Under the pieces are notes generated by a model. That model was not told the origin of the DNA and did not search any database. It saw only the letters and a program-made list of their open reading frames with translations. DNA of 45,350 bases from Bacteroidales bacterium (GTDB lineage Bacteria > Bacteroidota > Bacteroidia > Bacteroidales > UBA932): positions 1 through 45,350 of the forward strand of contig JAFQAR010000083.1 of the NCBI GenBank assembly GCA_017399905.1. The letters run 5' to 3'. A program made the position numbers and the translations under genes. This document shows, one piece after another, positions 1-6,506 of this stretch. Each line of letters begins with the position of its first letter. The stretch's first letter is position 1.

Positions 1-13
1 CAAAACATTTAAT

Positions 14-478
14 ATGAGAAGACATATATTATACCTACTCGCATTTATTATAATGCCAATTGTTTCGTCGTGTGACATAACAATTGGTTATTTCAAAGTT
101 GATAATGTGCCTCATTCGTATTTCAAGCATATAACTGAAATTCCTGCTGAAGGTGGGGAATTCGACTTTTATTTAGCAGAATATGTGTATGATGAATCTA
201 TGGATACAAAATCACTACCAACCATTCACCAATGCTATCGATATAGATTGAATATCGATGAAAGTATCGGAGCAGAATCGCAAGATTGCACAACAGAGTG
301 TGTCACGATTACAATTCCTGAAAACTCCACAGGAACATATCGAAATCTTACTATAGAAGTAAAGATTGCAGAAGACTACCATAACGATGAAGGTAAGGAT
401 TTTGGGAAACCTTGCAACGACCCTAACAATCAATTTGGAGAGTGGATTGTGGCTTGGAAAGGCACTCAAAGATATTAA
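14..478 (+). CDS. small lipoprotein with BACON-like fold
   Basis: A 154-residue protein with an N-terminal hydrophobic stretch ending in a lipobox-like SSC near residue 20, so it is probably a lipoprotein. After the signal there is an Ile-Pro-Ala-Glu-Gly-Gly segment (about residues 43-48) and later a Val-Thr-Ile-Thr-Ile-Pro-Glu-Asn stretch. Together these resemble the start and end of BACON beta-sandwich domains, which are common in Bacteroidetes surface proteins. No catalytic motif is visible. The next gene begins 21 bp downstream on the same strand and is also a lipoprotein, so the two probably form an operon. The start lies only 14 bases into the window, so upstream control cannot be seen. 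The BACON assignment is tentative; lipoprotein status is more secure. Confidence 0.7.
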   Translation: MRRHILYLLAFIIMPIVSSCDITIGYFKVDNVPHSYFKHITEIPAEGGEFDFYLAEYVYDESMDTKSLPTIHQCYRYRLNIDESIGAESQDCTTECVTITIPENSTGTYRNLTIEVKIAEDYHNDEGKDFGKPCNDPNNQFGEWIVAWKGTQRY

Positions 479-499
479 TGCTAAATTCCAATTTATACA

Positions 500-1564
500 A
501 TGAGACTAATTATCTATCATATAATCATAATCATATTCCTATCATTATGCGGATGCTCGACTGCAAGGAAGACTGCTGCATCAAATGAGCTGGACAGTCA
601 TCAGGGCCCTACTGAGGTAGCGGATATTGACCAGAGTATTGACTCGACCCACGGAGATTGTTCTGATACAACAAAAGCTGTCGTAAATAATGAACTGAAT
701 GGTCAGGATATCCCAGCACGGATTATGGTAATGGACCATAGTGCAGACTTTCCACACACCGGAGGGGAGAGGACGATCTACACCTTCAGCCATAAGGGGT
801 GGAAGATAACGAAGGTCGAGACCCGTAGTCCTGATGCTCCTGACCTGAAGAGTATACTACTTCCACCTACAGACAGTTATGGCGGAGAATGGTTCTCCTT
901 AAACGTACCAGAAGAAGGAAACAGCCTCATAATCAAGACAGAACCGTACAGCGGAAGAAGATACAGAGAACTATATGTGACAATGTATGCAGGGAGTATC
1001 GGACGCAAGATGACGGCACTTCAATATTCATCAGGTAAATACGGTAAGTACCTTCGATATAATGACAGTTACGATGTCAGGAGGGAACTGATCATATCAG
1101 GAGGCAATGGACTAGAAGAGAATATCCGAGAAATGGTTGCGGATAAGATGTCATCTGGAGGACCGAACCAATGGATTACATTCCGAGAAGATAATGATGA
1201 GTGGTATATGGATCTGTGTAAGGGAGTTATAGTATATGATGACGTGACAGAAATTGATAGCGGAAAGATGAGTATCGAGTCAATCGACCCTTATAGTTTT
1301 GATCTAGAGGGCGGAATCGAGGTTGTCAAGGTTATGAAATGGGAGGTGGATTTTGATAAATCCGGGAAAAGGGAATTCATCGCAGTAATATCTCCATTGA
1401 ATAATCCATCATTAAACACAGATTACCAGATTCTGCTGTATGAAGATCTCACCAAAGACATTATTGAAAAATACCCTGATGTCCGGCAGGTAATGATAAG
1501 GCATATCCTTACGGATGTCAATCAGACTGATGCCATGCCTGTGGTTAGTTATCCCGTTAAGTAG
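500..1564 (+). CDS. lipoprotein of unknown function with BACON-like segment
   Basis: A 354-residue protein. The signal peptide is rich in isoleucine and ends in Leu-Cys-Gly-Cys, which fits lipidation at about Cys19. Residues about 80-175 (from Ala-Asp-Phe-Pro-His-Thr-Gly-Gly to the Arg-Glu-Leu-Tyr-Val-Thr stretch) look like a BACON-type beta-sandwich. The C-terminal half is acidic and beta-rich with no motif I recognise. It follows the other lipoprotein by 21 bp and is probably co-transcribed. A cell-envelope location is well supported; the function is unknown. Confidence 0.7.
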   Translation: MRLIIYHIIIIIFLSLCGCSTARKTAASNELDSHQGPTEVADIDQSIDSTHGDCSDTTKAVVNNELNGQDIPARIMVMDHSADFPHTGGERTIYTFSHKGWKITKVETRSPDAPDLKSILLPPTDSYGGEWFSLNVPEEGNSLIIKTEPYSGRRYRELYVTMYAGSIGRKMTALQYSSGKYGKYLRYNDSYDVRRELIISGGNGLEENIREMVADKMSSGGPNQWITFREDNDEWYMDLCKGVIVYDDVTEIDSGKMSIESIDPYSFDLEGGIEVVKVMKWEVDFDKSGKREFIAVISPLNNPSLNTDYQILLYEDLTKDIIEKYPDVRQVMIRHILTDVNQTDAMPVVSYPVK

Positions 1565-1671
1565 AAACGGAAATCCTATTGTATTAATCAATACGACACC
1601 GATAAATTCGTATTTATCTGACAGCCTTGACGCAGTTTAGCTGGCGCCCCTGATAAGCCACTTTGGATTGT

Positions 1672-1715
1672 CATTCCCTGGCCAGGAAATCGGCCATTTT
1701 CCTGGCCAGGGATGG
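1672..1715. repeat. perfect inverted repeat (hairpin)
   Basis: An 11-bp perfect inverted repeat (CCCTGGCCAGG and its complement) encloses about 14 AT-rich bases. A second, weaker hairpin follows at about 1729-1761. They occupy the same place relative to the duplicated promoter at 1777 as the hairpin units at 4596-4731 do relative to the fumarase promoter. Confidence 0.6.
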
Positions 1716-1747
1716 CGAAATGAGAGTGCCGTCCAGAAAAGAGGCCT

Positions 1748-1877
1748 TTTTTATGGCCGGGGTACGGGATATTTGTTATATTTGCATGATTTAGGTGTCA
1801 TCCTGAGCGACAGCGAAGGATCTGTAAATAGGAAATACAAACTAAAACTATACAAAATGGCAGATTTCAAAGATTGA
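1748..1877 (+). pseudogene. duplicated promoter, leader and first codons of fumarase
   Basis: Positions 1748-1794 match 4718-4764 at 46 of 47 bases, including the -7 element TATATTTG (1777-1784). Positions 1851-1871 match 4823-4843 at 21 of 21 bases, including the ATG and the codons for Met-Ala-Asp-Phe-Lys. The copy then diverges and stops after one more codon, giving a six-codon reading frame at 1857-1877. Between the two matching blocks each copy carries a short dispersed repeat, in opposite orientations. This is best read as a remnant of a duplication rather than a functional gene, although the promoter may still be active. Confidence 0.7.
1796..1823 (+). repeat. dispersed intergenic repeat (TGTCATCCTGAGCG type)
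   Basis: A 28-base element resembling TGTCATYYTGAGC...GAAGGATCT, a short repeat type seen in Bacteroidetes intergenic DNA. Related copies occur at 4764-4798 (opposite orientation), 35051-35128 and 44880-45015. Confidence 0.55.
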
Positions 1878-1920
1878 ATACCCATTTTGATACAGCTTTT
1901 TGAAGTTGATAAGTACAGGT

Positions 1921-1951
1921 TTTGCAAATAGAGAAAAACTGCATATCTTTG
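1921..1951 (+). promoter_or_regulatory. Bacteroidetes housekeeping promoter of orphan RNA
   Basis: TTTG at 1921-1924, a 19-bp spacer, and TATCTTTG at 1944-1951 match the Bacteroidetes -33/-7 consensus exactly. Expected transcription start is near 1957. Confidence 0.7.
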
Positions 1952-1957
1952 CAAAGT

Positions 1958-2049
1958 CAATAGGGGAATTCGTAGAAGGGATGACAACCCTTATCGCTCC
2001 GGCGGTTCCGAGCCCCAAAGTCTAGCCACCGCATTTGCGGTGGTTTTTT
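1958..2049 (+). ncRNA. candidate small RNA of about 90 nt, family unknown
   Basis: A perfect promoter (1921-1951) is followed after about 90 bases by a strong intrinsic terminator (2026-2049), with no credible open frame between them. Within the transcript, AAGGG and CCCTT can form a small hairpin around 1976-1992, and GGGG near 1963 can pair with CCCC near 2012 to close a larger domain. It does not resemble tmRNA, SRP RNA, RNase P or a tRNA that I can recognise. Existence of a transcript is inferred from the signals only. Confidence 0.5.
2026..2049 (+). terminator. intrinsic terminator of small RNA
   Basis: CCACCGC (2026-2032), a four-base loop, GCGGTGG (2037-2043), then six T residues. It overlaps the 3' end of the convergent gene ending at 2048. 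Confidence 0.75.
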
Positions 2050-2464
2050 ATTTTGAGACCGAACCTAATGCAGTGAGACAGTACTGAACCTTTTCCTGAG
2101 TGGTCTTCTGTACTCCGACAGTCAGTTTTATCCCGTCATATAGCATAATCAGAAGTTTGGAGTAAGGCTTCTGGTTCTTGTCGCCAGGTTTTGTCGGTTT
2201 CTCCTCTTTGAAGACAGCCTTCTCCATTACTTCTGTCAAACGGAATACAGCAAGGGTAGATTCGTATCTTCTTGCAGCCTTGTTGTATGTTTCGTTGATG
2301 GATTGATATTTGACACAGATATAGTCCTGAAGATCTTCATTCCATATCTTCTTGTCCGGATGCTCACTGATCCACTTCGCATAAAAGTCCTTGATGATCT
2401 TCTCTCGGGCTTTGATATCCTCCTTCCTCGTTCCGGCAGGAATCGTAATTCCATTATTTCCCAT
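2048..2464 (-). CDS. conserved Bacteroidales hypothetical protein
   Basis: A 138-residue basic, soluble protein without signal peptide or membrane segment. The sequence from Ile-Thr-Ile-Pro-Ala-Gly-Thr-Arg-Lys-Glu-Asp through Trp-Ile-Ser-Glu-His-Pro-Asp-Lys is characteristic of a family I recall from many Bacteroidales genomes, with no known function. I chose the internal ATG at 2464: the family begins with a short Met-Gly-Asn-Asn-type N-terminus, and the frame upstream is AT-rich promoter-like DNA. A divergent membrane-protein gene starts 66 bp away at 2531. The 3' end meets the small-RNA terminator head-on. Confidence 0.75.
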   Translation of the reverse strand: MGNNGITIPAGTRKEDIKAREKIIKDFYAKWISEHPDKKIWNEDLQDYICVKYQSINETYNKAARRYESTLAVFRLTEVMEKAVFKEEKPTKPGDKNQKPYSKLLIMLYDGIKLTVGVQKTTQEKVQYCLTALGSVSK

Positions 2465-2530
2465 AGGGCAAATATAGCATTTTATATAATATATCTTAAA
2501 TTTGTCAAAACAATAAATTCTTTGTGTTTT

Positions 2531-3148
2531 ATGGGATACACGATAGCTGTCATCAGAAGGAAAGATTCCAAGAAGATTCTGGAGCGCAAGGATGCGAATG
2601 CAGTGATTCCTGTTGATAAGTGTACATACGATAAGGGTGTTCTGCAAAATCCTCTTGATGAAATCTATGCTGTTCTAAGTGAAGCGTTTCCTCCGTTGAA
2701 TGGACCGGAGGCTCCATCTGATGATGTTGCGGATGAATGTGTGGAATACAGTTTTCTTCCCAATGCCATATATATAGGATATGTAGGCAGTCAATATGAC
2801 GAATTGAACAGGGCACTTGGCCCTTTGTTGCAAAAGTATGATTGTGTGATATACAATTGTGACTGGGGTACTATATCATTACCGGAACACTCCTTTAAAG
2901 TCAGATTATTCAGGCTTAAGTATAGGTTAAAGACAAATAAATGGGCTATTGCATTGCGTGACACCTTGTTGCTGTTTCTGTTGTTTGAAGTAGGATTTCT
3001 ATTGATCAGGTCCGCTTCATCTCATATTGACAATCCATTGATCGATTTTTCGTCAGTGTCATTCGCGGCAGGGACAATCGGAGTGACACTGCTTGCCTCT
3101 GTCCGTATCTGGGCGGAAGTAATCCTGCATTTCAAGTCCAAGCGATAG
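2531..3148 (+). CDS. two-helix membrane protein of unknown function
   Basis: A 205-residue protein. About 135 cytosol-like residues come first, then two predicted membrane helices at about 138-160 and 174-198, and a short basic C-terminal tail (Lys-Ser-Lys-Arg). There is no signal peptide. I chose the ATG at 2531 because the open frame upstream overlaps the divergent gene and the shared promoter region. I recognise no domain. It could be a tail-anchored effector or sensor, but nothing in the sequence decides this. Confidence 0.6.
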   Translation: MGYTIAVIRRKDSKKILERKDANAVIPVDKCTYDKGVLQNPLDEIYAVLSEAFPPLNGPEAPSDDVADECVEYSFLPNAIYIGYVGSQYDELNRALGPLLQKYDCVIYNCDWGTISLPEHSFKVRLFRLKYRLKTNKWAIALRDTLLLFLLFEVGFLLIRSASSHIDNPLIDFSSVSFAAGTIGVTLLASVRIWAEVILHFKSKR

Positions 3149-3170
3149 TCAATATCTCACTTATATTTGC

Positions 3171-3178
3171 TATATTTG
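3171..3178 (+). promoter_or_regulatory. -7 promoter element TATATTTG
   Basis: TATATTTG matches the Bacteroidetes -7 consensus and is followed by CA. No perfect -33 TTTG lies at the expected distance. It points to the short unit at 3184-3285. Confidence 0.5.
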
Positions 3179-3183
3179 CACAG

Positions 3184-3285
3184 ATGATCGGGATTTATCT
3201 AACCGCATTAAAACAGTTCGACTGACATCAATTTTGAATAACATAAGCCTCTAATCACTTGGTTGTGAATAGAGGCTATCATCTT
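3184..3285 (+). ncRNA. possible short transcript or leaderless micro-ORF
   Basis: Between the -7 element at 3171 and the hairpin at 3246-3277 lies a unit of about 100 bases. It begins at, or within a base or two of, an ATG opening a 13-residue frame (3184-3225, Met-Ile-Gly-Ile-Tyr-Leu-Thr-Ala-Leu-Lys-Gln-Phe-Asp). It could be a small RNA or a leaderless peptide. It faces the 3' end of the ribbon-helix-helix gene. Support is limited to the promoter and terminator-like signals. Confidence 0.35.
3246..3277. terminator. bidirectional terminator hairpin
   Basis: AGCCTCTA and TAGAGGCT form a perfect 8-bp stem extended by TCAC/GTGA, with T-rich DNA on both sides. It would terminate the minus-strand SPFH operon ending at 3291 and the short plus-strand unit. 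Confidence 0.65.
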
Positions 3286-3290
3286 TTAGA

Positions 3291-3458
3291 TTACTGTTTT
3301 GATTTCTTCAGGCGTCCGCTTTTTCTCAGCGCCTCAGAGATTATCCATTGAAGCTGACCATTTGTTGAACGGAATTCATCTTCCGCCCATTTCTCGATTG
3401 CTTCCATGGTCTGGGCGTCTACTCGCAAGACGAAACTTTTAGTCTGCTCTTTAGGCAT
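3291..3458 (-). CDS. Arc-like ribbon-helix-helix DNA-binding protein
   Basis: A 55-residue protein (Met-Pro-Lys-Glu-Gln-Thr-Lys-Ser-Phe-Val-Leu-Arg-Val...). The Ser-Phe-Val-Leu-Arg-Val strand followed by two helices (about 17-28 and 33-48) matches the Arc/MetJ ribbon-helix-helix pattern, and the Lys-rich tail is usual. It lies 9 bp downstream of the SPFH gene on the same strand and is surely co-transcribed. RHH proteins bind as paired dimers to short tandem operators, and the operon promoter carries two TGATATCA boxes 11 bp apart, so autoregulation is a reasonable inference. Confidence 0.75.
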   Translation of the reverse strand: MPKEQTKSFVLRVDAQTMEAIEKWAEDEFRSTNGQLQWIISEALRKSGRLKKSKQ

Positions 3459-3467
3459 ATCTCTCTA

Positions 3468-4445
3468 TTAATGATGAAGGGTTCCGGCATTTACCACTGG
3501 TTGAGCTGACTCGTCGGAACAAAGGACTACAAGCAGGTTGCTGACCATAGCAGCCTTGCGCTCCTCGTCAAGCTCTACTACATTATTATCTGCAAGCTGA
3601 TCTATAGCCATCTTGACCATTGATACAGCACCTTCTACAATCTTTTCTCTTGCAGAAATGATTGCATCTGCCTGCTGGCGACGGAGCATTACCGCTGCGA
3701 TTTCAGGAGCATATGCCAGGTAGTTGATACGAGCCTCTATTACTTCGATTCCTGCCATATCAAGACGCTCCGCGAGTTTCTGTTCAAGCTGATCGTTGAT
3801 TTCATCAGCATCCGAGCGAAGACTAAGCTCACCTTCGACTGCAGAATTACTGTCGTATGCATAGCATCCTGCCACCTGACGAAGAGCCGCATCACTCTGC
3901 ACTGCAACGAAGTTTGCAAGAGCATCCATACGCATCTCGCTCGCGCTCTTCGTGGATACAGAAGTCTGACCGTTTTGTGTCTGGGTGGTTGTTGCTGGTT
4001 TCGGGGCATCTATGTTAAAGACAGCCTTATATATTTCTCCGGCTTTTACCTTCCATACAAGCACGAGACCGATCATGATAGGATTACCCATCTTGTCATT
4101 CACCTTGATAGGCTCAGCATTCAGATTTCGCGCACGAAGTGAAATCTTCTTTACGCTCATGAAAGGGTTGATCCACCAGAATCCCTCTTTAAGAAAATTG
4201 CCACGGTATTTACCGAAGAATACAAGCACTCTAGCCTGATTCGGCTCGATTACCATCAAACCTACTAAAATAACAAGGCCTACAAGAATGGCAACTATAC
4301 CGAGTATTGCAGTAAGTCCGTAGTCTACATTGATTGCATTAACAATTCCCCATACGCCGGCTGCACTGAGTGCCAGTGATACGAAAAACATTACAAAGCC
4401 GTTTGCCTTGAAACCTTTGTACTCAAAATTCAGATTCTGTTCCAT
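3468..4445 (-). CDS. SPFH/band-7 domain membrane protein
   Basis: A 325-residue protein. Two hydrophobic segments (about 15-37 and 45-66) are followed by an SPFH/band-7 domain (about 65-280) with Pro-Asn-Gln-Ala-Arg-Val and Gly-Phe-Trp-Trp-Ile-Asn-Pro-Phe motifs. Band-7 proteins oligomerise on membranes and scaffold proteases or membrane microdomains. An Ala/Arg/Gln-rich helix (about 245-285) fits the coiled-coil part of the family. A Thr/Gln/Ser-rich insert sits at about 150-165. It is first in a two-gene operon with the ribbon-helix-helix gene. The promoter (-7 at 4484-4491) and operator (4461-4483) lie just upstream. The family call is firm; the cellular role is not shown. Confidence 0.85.
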   Translation of the reverse strand: MEQNLNFEYKGFKANGFVMFFVSLALSAAGVWGIVNAINVDYGLTAILGIVAILVGLVILVGLMVIEPNQARVLVFFGKYRGNFLKEGFWWINPFMSVKKISLRARNLNAEPIKVNDKMGNPIMIGLVLVWKVKAGEIYKAVFNIDAPKPATTTQTQNGQTSVSTKSASEMRMDALANFVAVQSDAALRQVAGCYAYDSNSAVEGELSLRSDADEINDQLEQKLAERLDMAGIEVIEARINYLAYAPEIAAVMLRRQQADAIISAREKIVEGAVSMVKMAIDQLADNNVVELDEERKAAMVSNLLVVLCSDESAQPVVNAGTLHH

Positions 4446-4460
4446 ATTATATGATTTATT

Positions 4461-4491
4461 AAAATGATATCATTTTGATATCACAAATATA
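4461..4491 (-). promoter_or_regulatory. SPFH-RHH operon promoter with tandem TGATATCA operator
   Basis: The minus-strand -7 element TATATTTG lies at 4484-4491. Immediately downstream, across the expected start site, are two copies of the palindrome TGATATCA (4476-4483 and 4465-4472), 11 bp apart. They form part of a longer 16-bp palindrome AAAATGATATCATTTT at 4461-4476. One-turn spacing of 8-bp boxes is the arrangement used by MetJ/Arc-type repressors. Confidence 0.6.
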
Positions 4492-4595
4492 GTGTTAATA
4501 AATGAAATTCCAACTACTTATCATTATTAATGACAAATAAATTTATTCATTAAACAGAACATGGTGCATAAATGTGCCTATTCCGAATTTCATTT

Positions 4596-4731
4596 CCCGT
4601 CCATAAAAATGCTCGATTTCATGGATGGGAACAGAAAAATTGGCCTGCCATCCATAAAAATGCCCGATTTCATGGATGGAAAATGAAAATTGAGCCTCCC
4701 GTCCATGAAAAGGGCAGTTTTTATGGCCGGG
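4596..4731. repeat. three tandem imperfect hairpin repeats upstream of fumarase
   Basis: Units at about 4596-4630, 4649-4680 and 4699-4731 each contain CCATCCAT- or CCGTCCAT-like and ATGGATGG-like arms around an AT-rich middle, with a period of about 50 bp. Units 1 and 2 share nearly all bases and unit 3 is diverged. The array ends about 15 bp before the fumarase -7 element. It is not a CRISPR: the repeats are contiguous hairpins without unique spacers of constant size. Confidence 0.6.
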
Positions 4732-4746
4732 GTCCGGGATATTTGT

Positions 4747-4754
4747 TATATTTG
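4747..4754 (+). promoter_or_regulatory. fumarase promoter -7 element
   Basis: TATATTTG followed by CA, about 75 bp before the fumarase ATG. The same element is copied at 1777-1784. Confidence 0.65.
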
Positions 4755-4763
4755 CATGATTTA

Positions 4764-4798
4764 GATCTCTCGACTCCCTGCGGTCGCTCGAGATGACA
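4764..4798 (-). repeat. dispersed intergenic repeat in fumarase 5' UTR
   Basis: Read on the minus strand it is TGTCATCTCGAGCG...GAGAGATCT, the same type as the element at 1796-1823 but inverted. It can fold around CTGCGG and would be part of the fumarase mRNA leader. Confidence 0.5.
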
Positions 4799-4828
4799 AT
4801 GTGAAAATATAAACTAATATAATACAAA

Positions 4829-6451
4829 ATGGCAGATTTCAAATACGCACCAATGTTTCAGCTTGGCGAGGACAAGACTGAATATTACAAGATCCCTGGT
4901 TCGGAGCAGTATGTAAGTACAGGCGAATTCGAAGGACATGAGATCCTCAAGATCGCCAAGGAAGGTCTTACAGTCATGGCCAATACGGCTTTCCGTGATG
5001 TTTCGTTCATGCTCCGTCCTGAGCATAATGAGATGGTGGCCAAGATTCTCCACGATCCGGAAGCTTCGGAGAACGACAAGTATGTGGCTCTGACTTTCCT
5101 CCGCAACGCTGAGGTTGCATGCAAGGGCAAACTTCCTTTCTGCCAGGATACAGGTACTGCCATCATCCACGGCGAGAAGGGTCAGCAGGTATGGACCGGC
5201 TATGATGACGAGGAAGCTCTTTCTCTCGGAGTTTACAAGACCTATACAGAAGAGAATCTCCGTTATTCGCAGAATGCTCCTCTTACAATGTATGATGAGG
5301 TGAACACAAAGTGCAACCTTCCTGCACAGATCGACATTGAGGCAACTCATGGTGCTGAGTATCACTTCCTTTGCGTTACAAAAGGTGGCGGATCAGCAAA
5401 CAAGACATATCTCTATCAGGAGACAAAGGCTATCCTCAATCCGCAGACCCTCGTTCCGTTCCTCGTCGCAAAGATGAAGACTCTCGGAACAGCTGCATGT
5501 CCTCCATACCACATCGCATTTGTCATCGGCGGTACTTCGGCTGAGAGAAACCTTCTCACAGTGAAGCTCGCTTCATGCAAGTATTATGACAACCTTCCTA
5601 CAACAGGTGACGAGACAGGACGCGCATTCCGTGATGTAGAACTTGAGAAGCTCGTTCTCGAGGAGGCTCACAAGATCGGTCTCGGTGCACAGTTCGGAGG
5701 AAAGTACTTTGCACACGACGTACGCATTATCCGTCTTCCACGCCACGGAGCAAGCTGCCCTGTAGGACTCGGAGTAAGCTGCTCGGCAGACCGTAACATC
5801 AAGACAAAGATAAACAAGGACGGTATCTGGATCGAGAAGCTCGATGACAATCCTGCACGCCTCATTCCTGAGGAACTCCGTCAGGCAGGTGAAGGCGAGG
5901 CCGTGAAGATCAACCTCGACCAGCCGATGGCAGACATCCTCAAGGAACTCACCAAATATCCTGTATCTACACGTCTCAGCCTGAACGGTACGATCATCGT
6001 AGGCCGTGACATCGCTCATGCTAAGATCAAGGAGCGTCTCGACAGGGGAGAGGAGATGCCTCAGTATCTCAAGGATCATCCTATCTACTATGCAGGTCCT
6101 GCTAAGACTCCTGCTGGAATGGCGTGTGGTTCTATGGGACCTACTACTGCAGGTCGTATGGACTCATATGTCGATCTCTTCCAGAGCCACGGCGGCAGCA
6201 TGATCATGCTTGCAAAGGGTAACCGCGCTCAGTGCGTTACTGACGCCTGCCACAAGTACGGTGGATTCTACCTCGGTTCTATCGGTGGTCCTGCAGCTAT
6301 CCTTGCTCAGAACAACATCAAGAGCATCGAGTGCGTGGAGTATCCTGAACTCGGAATGGAGGCAATCTGGAAGATCCATGTGGAGGATTTCCCTGCATTC
6401 ATCCTCGTGGACGACAAGGGTAACGACTTCTTTAAGAAACTGGGACTGTAA
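4829..6451 (+). CDS. fumA: fumarate hydratase, class I (iron-sulfur)
   Basis: A 540-residue cytosolic enzyme for reversible hydration of fumarate to malate, used in the TCA cycle and in the reductive branch that supplies fumarate for respiration in Bacteroidales. The class I family is recognisable along the whole length. The N-terminal lyase domain contains Pro-Phe-Cys-Gln-Asp-Thr-Gly-Thr and Thr-Lys-Gly-Gly-Gly-Ser-Ala-Asn-Lys. The C-terminal domain contains Gly-Pro-Thr-Thr-Ala-Gly-Arg-Met and Cys-His-Lys-Tyr-Gly-Gly-Phe-Tyr. Conserved cysteines are placed to hold the 4Fe-4S cluster, and the length is usual for single-chain FumA/FumB-type enzymes. It is expressed as a single gene from the -7 element at 4747 through a leader carrying a dispersed repeat, and is closed by the terminator at 6471. 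Confidence 0.93.
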   Translation: MADFKYAPMFQLGEDKTEYYKIPGSEQYVSTGEFEGHEILKIAKEGLTVMANTAFRDVSFMLRPEHNEMVAKILHDPEASENDKYVALTFLRNAEVACKGKLPFCQDTGTAIIHGEKGQQVWTGYDDEEALSLGVYKTYTEENLRYSQNAPLTMYDEVNTKCNLPAQIDIEATHGAEYHFLCVTKGGGSANKTYLYQETKAILNPQTLVPFLVAKMKTLGTAACPPYHIAFVIGGTSAERNLLTVKLASCKYYDNLPTTGDETGRAFRDVELEKLVLEEAHKIGLGAQFGGKYFAHDVRIIRLPRHGASCPVGLGVSCSADRNIKTKINKDGIWIEKLDDNPARLIPEELRQAGEGEAVKINLDQPMADILKELTKYPVSTRLSLNGTIIVGRDIAHAKIKERLDRGEEMPQYLKDHPIYYAGPAKTPAGMACGSMGPTTAGRMDSYVDLFQSHGGSMIMLAKGNRAQCVTDACHKYGGFYLGSIGGPAAILAQNNIKSIECVEYPELGMEAIWKIHVEDFPAFILVDDKGNDFFKKLGL

Positions 6452-6470
6452 CCGTTTCCATATAACAGAA

Positions 6471-6501
6471 AACCGACAGGCACCTGCCTGTCGGTTTTTT
6501 T
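6471..6501. terminator. terminator between fumarase and the PUL
   Basis: A 12-bp perfect stem (AACCGACAGGCA and its complement) with a two-base loop, followed by seven T residues on the plus strand. On the minus strand it lies 6 bp after the last PUL gene, so it probably serves both convergent units. Confidence 0.85.
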
Positions 6502-6506
6502 GTTCA

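Noticed and set aside
1668-1877. 69-codon frame ending in the fumarase-like codons
   Set aside because: It reads through the inverted repeat and promoter; only the last six codons correspond to a real start region.
1958-2049. tRNA or tmRNA-like gene
   Set aside because: GGTTCCGAG resembles a T loop, but no acceptor, D or anticodon arm can be formed around it.
4596-4731. Possible CRISPR array
   Set aside because: There are only three units, each self-complementary, without constant-length unique spacers, and no cas genes nearby.
4543-4842. Open frames across the fumarase upstream repeats with periodic peptides
   Set aside because: The periodicity comes from the DNA hairpin repeats; the frames run over promoter DNA in both directions and have no homology or start signal.
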